64,000 nucleotides of DNA from NCBI RefSeq assembly GCF_900103665.1, contig NZ_FNGY01000002.1, positions 1 to 64,000 of the forward strand. Reading direction: 5' to 3'. Under the pieces are notes generated by a model that was given only the letters and a program-made list of their open reading frames with translations, made no database searches and was not told the origin of the DNA. This document shows, in pieces, positions 62,113 to 64,000 of the stretch. This DNA comes from Pedobacter steynii (GTDB taxonomy: Bacteria; Bacteroidota; Bacteroidia; Sphingobacteriales; Sphingobacteriaceae). A program made the position numbers and the translations under genes. Position 1 is the stretch's first letter. Each line of letters begins with the position of its first letter.

Positions 62113-62451
62113 TTAATTCCACAAGGTCCCATTCAATCCCAGAACTGTACCTAGCCACAATGCGATCAGGTATACCACTAAGCTCAATACATTGGCCAAT
62201 ATTTTTCTCCAGCCGCCCTCATCACGCAGATGGTCCATAAGGAAGTAAAATGCAGCGCCCATTGCGCCTGCTACAGGCACTATAATCATAGGCTTTACCA
62301 TCCATAGTTTTCCCCATTCCGGGTCTGCTCCTCTAACCTGAAGTAGGAAAACCGTGATTAGGATTAAAGCAATTCCTGCACCGAGCATAAGCCGGCTGCC
62401 TAATGAAACTGGATGAACTGACTGAGCTGTTAAATTTTTTCTCTGGGTCAT
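62113..62451 (-). CDS. Small membrane protein of unknown function
   Basis: This 112-residue protein has three hydrophobic helices (about 20-43, 53-72 and 84-106) and contains MVKPMIIVPVAGAMGAAFYFLMDHLRD and WRKILANVLS. Bacteroidota genomes often carry this family next to DUF4153-like genes, sometimes loosely annotated as a potassium transporter subunit. I see no transport motif and keep it as unknown. It is the first gene of the operon and is preceded by two operator-like repeats. Confidence 0.75.
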   Translation of the reverse strand: MTQRKNLTAQSVHPVSLGSRLMLGAGIALILITVFLLQVRGADPEWGKLWMVKPMIIVPVAGAMGAAFYFLMDHLRDEGGWRKILANVLSLVVYLIALWLGTVLGLNGTLWN

Positions 62452-62543
62452 GGTGTTTAGTTTTATTGGTGATTAAGTTTTGTTGTTGCTCTTGTTTATC
62501 GCGCTTTCTGTGTACTTGTTGTATTTTAATTCTTTTAGTTGTA

Positions 62544-62595
62544 CAAAAGTACTTTGCAGTACAAAGTTAAGTAAAAGTACTTTGCATTTCAAAGT
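62544..62595 (-). promoter_or_regulatory. Promoter with two tandem ACTTTG-N5-CAAAGT operator-like repeats
   Basis: Inverted repeats ACTTTG-CAGTA-CAAAGT (62551-62567) and ACTTTG-CATTT-CAAAGT (62579-62595) lie 28 bp apart. A 14-bp direct repeat AAAAGTACTTTGCA is at 62545-62558 and 62573-62586. The minus strand reads TACTTTTG (62551-62544), a TAnnTTTG match, so repressor binding would block the promoter of the membrane-protein operon. The region 62596-62713 holds no recognisable gene. Confidence 0.6.
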
Positions 62596-62713
62596 GTTTA
62601 GTTAAAATATTTTAAACCTGCACTTTAGGATTAAGGAAAGCAAGCCTCTTTAAACTGGAATAGGGGGGATTAGGCATGATAAATTGCCTGTTCTAAGTAG
62701 CTGGTTATTGTTA

Positions 62714-63352
62714 TTAGATTTTTTCTGCCCAGATATAGGCTCGTCTGGTTGGATATTCCATGCTTTCATGCGGACGACGCTCTATGGCATCAAGTATACT
62801 AAAACCCGTTTCAGAAAGTAATTCTATGATGTCATCTGTTTTAAAGAAATACAAATCAATATCTATTTCTTTGTCATGAGCTTTGTCAAAATGAACGATT
62901 TGATCTCCTGCGTGAAAGGAAAATAGGAAATTCCCCCCGGTTTTCAATACCCTGTTTATTTCTCCGAAACACTTCCTGACCTGTTCAGTATCAAAATGTA
63001 CGATGGAATAGAATGCAAGGACACTCGCAAAATATTCTGGTGGATAAGCGATATTGAGCATGTCGCCGGTCTCAAATTTAATCTCAGGTGATAATTTTTG
63101 AGCAGCACTAATCATGGCTGGCGACAAATCTATGCCGGTAATGTCTTTTAGCCCATTCCCGTACAGAAATTTTGTTGTTTGTCCGGGACCACAGCCAAAA
63201 TCGGCACAGGGTCCTTTGTCTTTATTGACAGCTGCAAATTCCGTTAACAACAGTCTGTCAAGATTTTTTTTTGAGAGTTCGTCCCAACGATCAGCCGCAT
63301 AGTCGTCGGCTACCTTGTTGTAACAGCTTAATATTTTCTCCTGTGAATTCAT
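62714..63352 (-). CDS. Class I SAM-dependent methyltransferase
   Basis: This 212-residue enzyme has a Methyltransf_25/11-type fold. The SAM-binding motif I is ADFGCGPGQTTKFL, motif II region ITGIDLSPAMISAAQKL, and the later motif is YFASVLAFYSIVHFD. The substrate is not evident. It stands alone on the minus strand between the operator region and a long gene-poor stretch. Confidence 0.88.
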   Translation of the reverse strand: MNSQEKILSCYNKVADDYAADRWDELSKKNLDRLLLTEFAAVNKDKGPCADFGCGPGQTTKFLYGNGLKDITGIDLSPAMISAAQKLSPEIKFETGDMLNIAYPPEYFASVLAFYSIVHFDTEQVRKCFGEINRVLKTGGNFLFSFHAGDQIVHFDKAHDKEIDIDLYFFKTDDIIELLSETGFSILDAIERRPHESMEYPTRRAYIWAEKI

Positions 63353-63858
63353 TTTATTCTTTGTTTTCCAATACTAACCGGATTTTGACTTTTCCTGCGT
63401 TTATATTCCTGATGCCTGACGTGTTCAATTTTGAAGGAACATATACACATTACATGAATTTGTTAAGACATTATACCTTTGAATAAGTCAGCACTATAGT
63501 ATATCAATAGTAAAATGACGATTATAATGCTGTACAAAAAAAAATTACCCTGTTTAAACATTGTGTTCCATAAAATCCCTTTCTCAGTGAGCATATTGAG
63601 GTGGTTTTTATCGTCTCTATCTGTTTTTTTTATTTTGAATGGCATTAGCATGATATCTAAGCTTTTTTGTCATGATCTAATTTACTAAATAAAGCGTGAG
63701 AAATCCAACACAGAGATCGGTAAATAAGCGTGCGGCAGAATCGGTAACCATCAATTATAAAGCTTATAATTAAGTTACAACGTGAAAAATAGATGTACTA
63801 AATCCTTGCATTTTTTGTTTCATTAAAAAATGGTAGCTTCATCTCTAATTAAAAATCG
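63353..63858. other. Gene-poor region near the window end
   Basis: These 506 AT-rich bases hold no gene I can support. A 62-codon minus-strand ORF (63463-63651) with one hydrophobic segment (FFLYSIIIVILLLIYYSADL) could be a small membrane protein, but no promoter or family match is visible. Confidence 0.4.
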
Positions 63859-64000
63859 ATGAAAAGATATTTAAATTTACTTCTTCCTCATTATTGTTTA
63901 ACGGGTGTTACATCCATTTTAACGTTTATCTTTCTTCTATTAGGCTCTTGTAAAAGAGAGGAACAGATAGCCCTTAAACAGTTAAGAATTTCTGTGAGCA
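63859..64000 (+). CDS. Lipoprotein, 5' part only (truncated by window end)
   Basis: ATG 63859 opens a frame running off the window, with 47 codons visible. The N terminus is MKRYLNLLLPHYCLTGVTSI, followed by a hydrophobic core and the lipobox LLLGSCKRE, so the mature protein starts at this cysteine. It is probably an outer-membrane lipoprotein. What follows is unknown. Confidence 0.65.
   Translation, partial: MKRYLNLLLPHYCLTGVTSILTFIFLLLGSCKREEQIALKQLRISVS

Noticed and set aside
63463..63651. 62-codon minus-strand ORF with one hydrophobic segment
   Set aside because: It has no promoter, family match or operon context, so it is mentioned only as a possibility.

Overview
The window looks like chromosome of a Bacteroidota bacterium of the family Sphingobacteriaceae, most likely Pedobacter or a close relative. 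The evidence is the Bacteroidota promoter type (TTG, about 20 nt, then TAnnTTTG) in front of several genes, a sufBCDSE-T operon, a long Rho with an acidic/Asn-rich insertion, a DUF4153/SymE/DUF2147/DUF418/DUF4254/DUF2851 gene repertoire, and modest G+C content. No phage, IS element, integrase or CRISPR array was found.

Layout. 1-22 kb is housekeeping: tRNA-Leu(UAG), trigger factor and clpP-clpX (protein folding and turnover), an AMP nucleosidase-like gene, a SixA-like phosphatase with a family 9 glycosyltransferase, a PolX-like PHP protein whose polymerase site appears degenerate, sppA, folK, an Hpt protein, pssA, rho, pyrF, a DMT transporter, ftsK and a LolA-like carrier. 22-37 kb is mixed accessory and regulatory content: an MBL hydrolase, tRNA-Leu(GAG), an HxlR regulator divergent from a flavodoxin-fold oxidoreductase, YceI, a SymE-like toxin, a Usp, a PiT phosphate transporter, an SDR/epimerase pair, a LytS/LytTR two-component pair and a further sensor kinase. 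37-42 kb holds tRNA-Cys and a small glucan-degrading cluster (GH30 and GH16 lipoproteins sharing a fascin-like beta-trefoil, then an outer-membrane barrel).

41.6-48.7 kb is the iron-sulfur assembly locus: an Rrf2 regulator with three cysteines, sufT-E-S-D-C-B on the minus strand, and a divergent Crp/Fnr regulator. A perfect 15-bp inverted repeat lies over the upstream part of the suf promoter. 48.7-52.1 kb is a formaldehyde-fixing ribulose monophosphate module (hxlB, hxlA) between two AraC regulators, followed by decayed gene remnants. 53.7-60.8 kb is a four-gene operon of the planctomycete type (PSCyt1/DUF1549/DUF1553, DUF1501, beta-propeller, DUF2231-cytochrome protein), with Tat signals and CxxCH haem motifs. 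60.8-62.5 kb is a membrane-protein operon in which a DUF4153-like gene is split at a T6 tract, behind two tandem operator-like repeats. The window ends with a methyltransferase and the start of a lipoprotein gene.

The least conventional signal is a dispersed, start-codon-anchored repeat of about 48-53 bp. One copy sits immediately before clpP, and three tandem copies sit immediately before the rrf2 regulator 40 kb away. Each copy starts with its own ATG and encodes a micro-ORF (M-K/N-P-A-x-Q-A), and the copies end at the exact start codon of the real gene. Other items worth following are a structured leader RNA before tig, an orphan terminator before the ankyrin gene, shared GAGGATA half-sites in the hxl/araC promoters, and the possible -1 frameshift site in the DUF4153-like gene.
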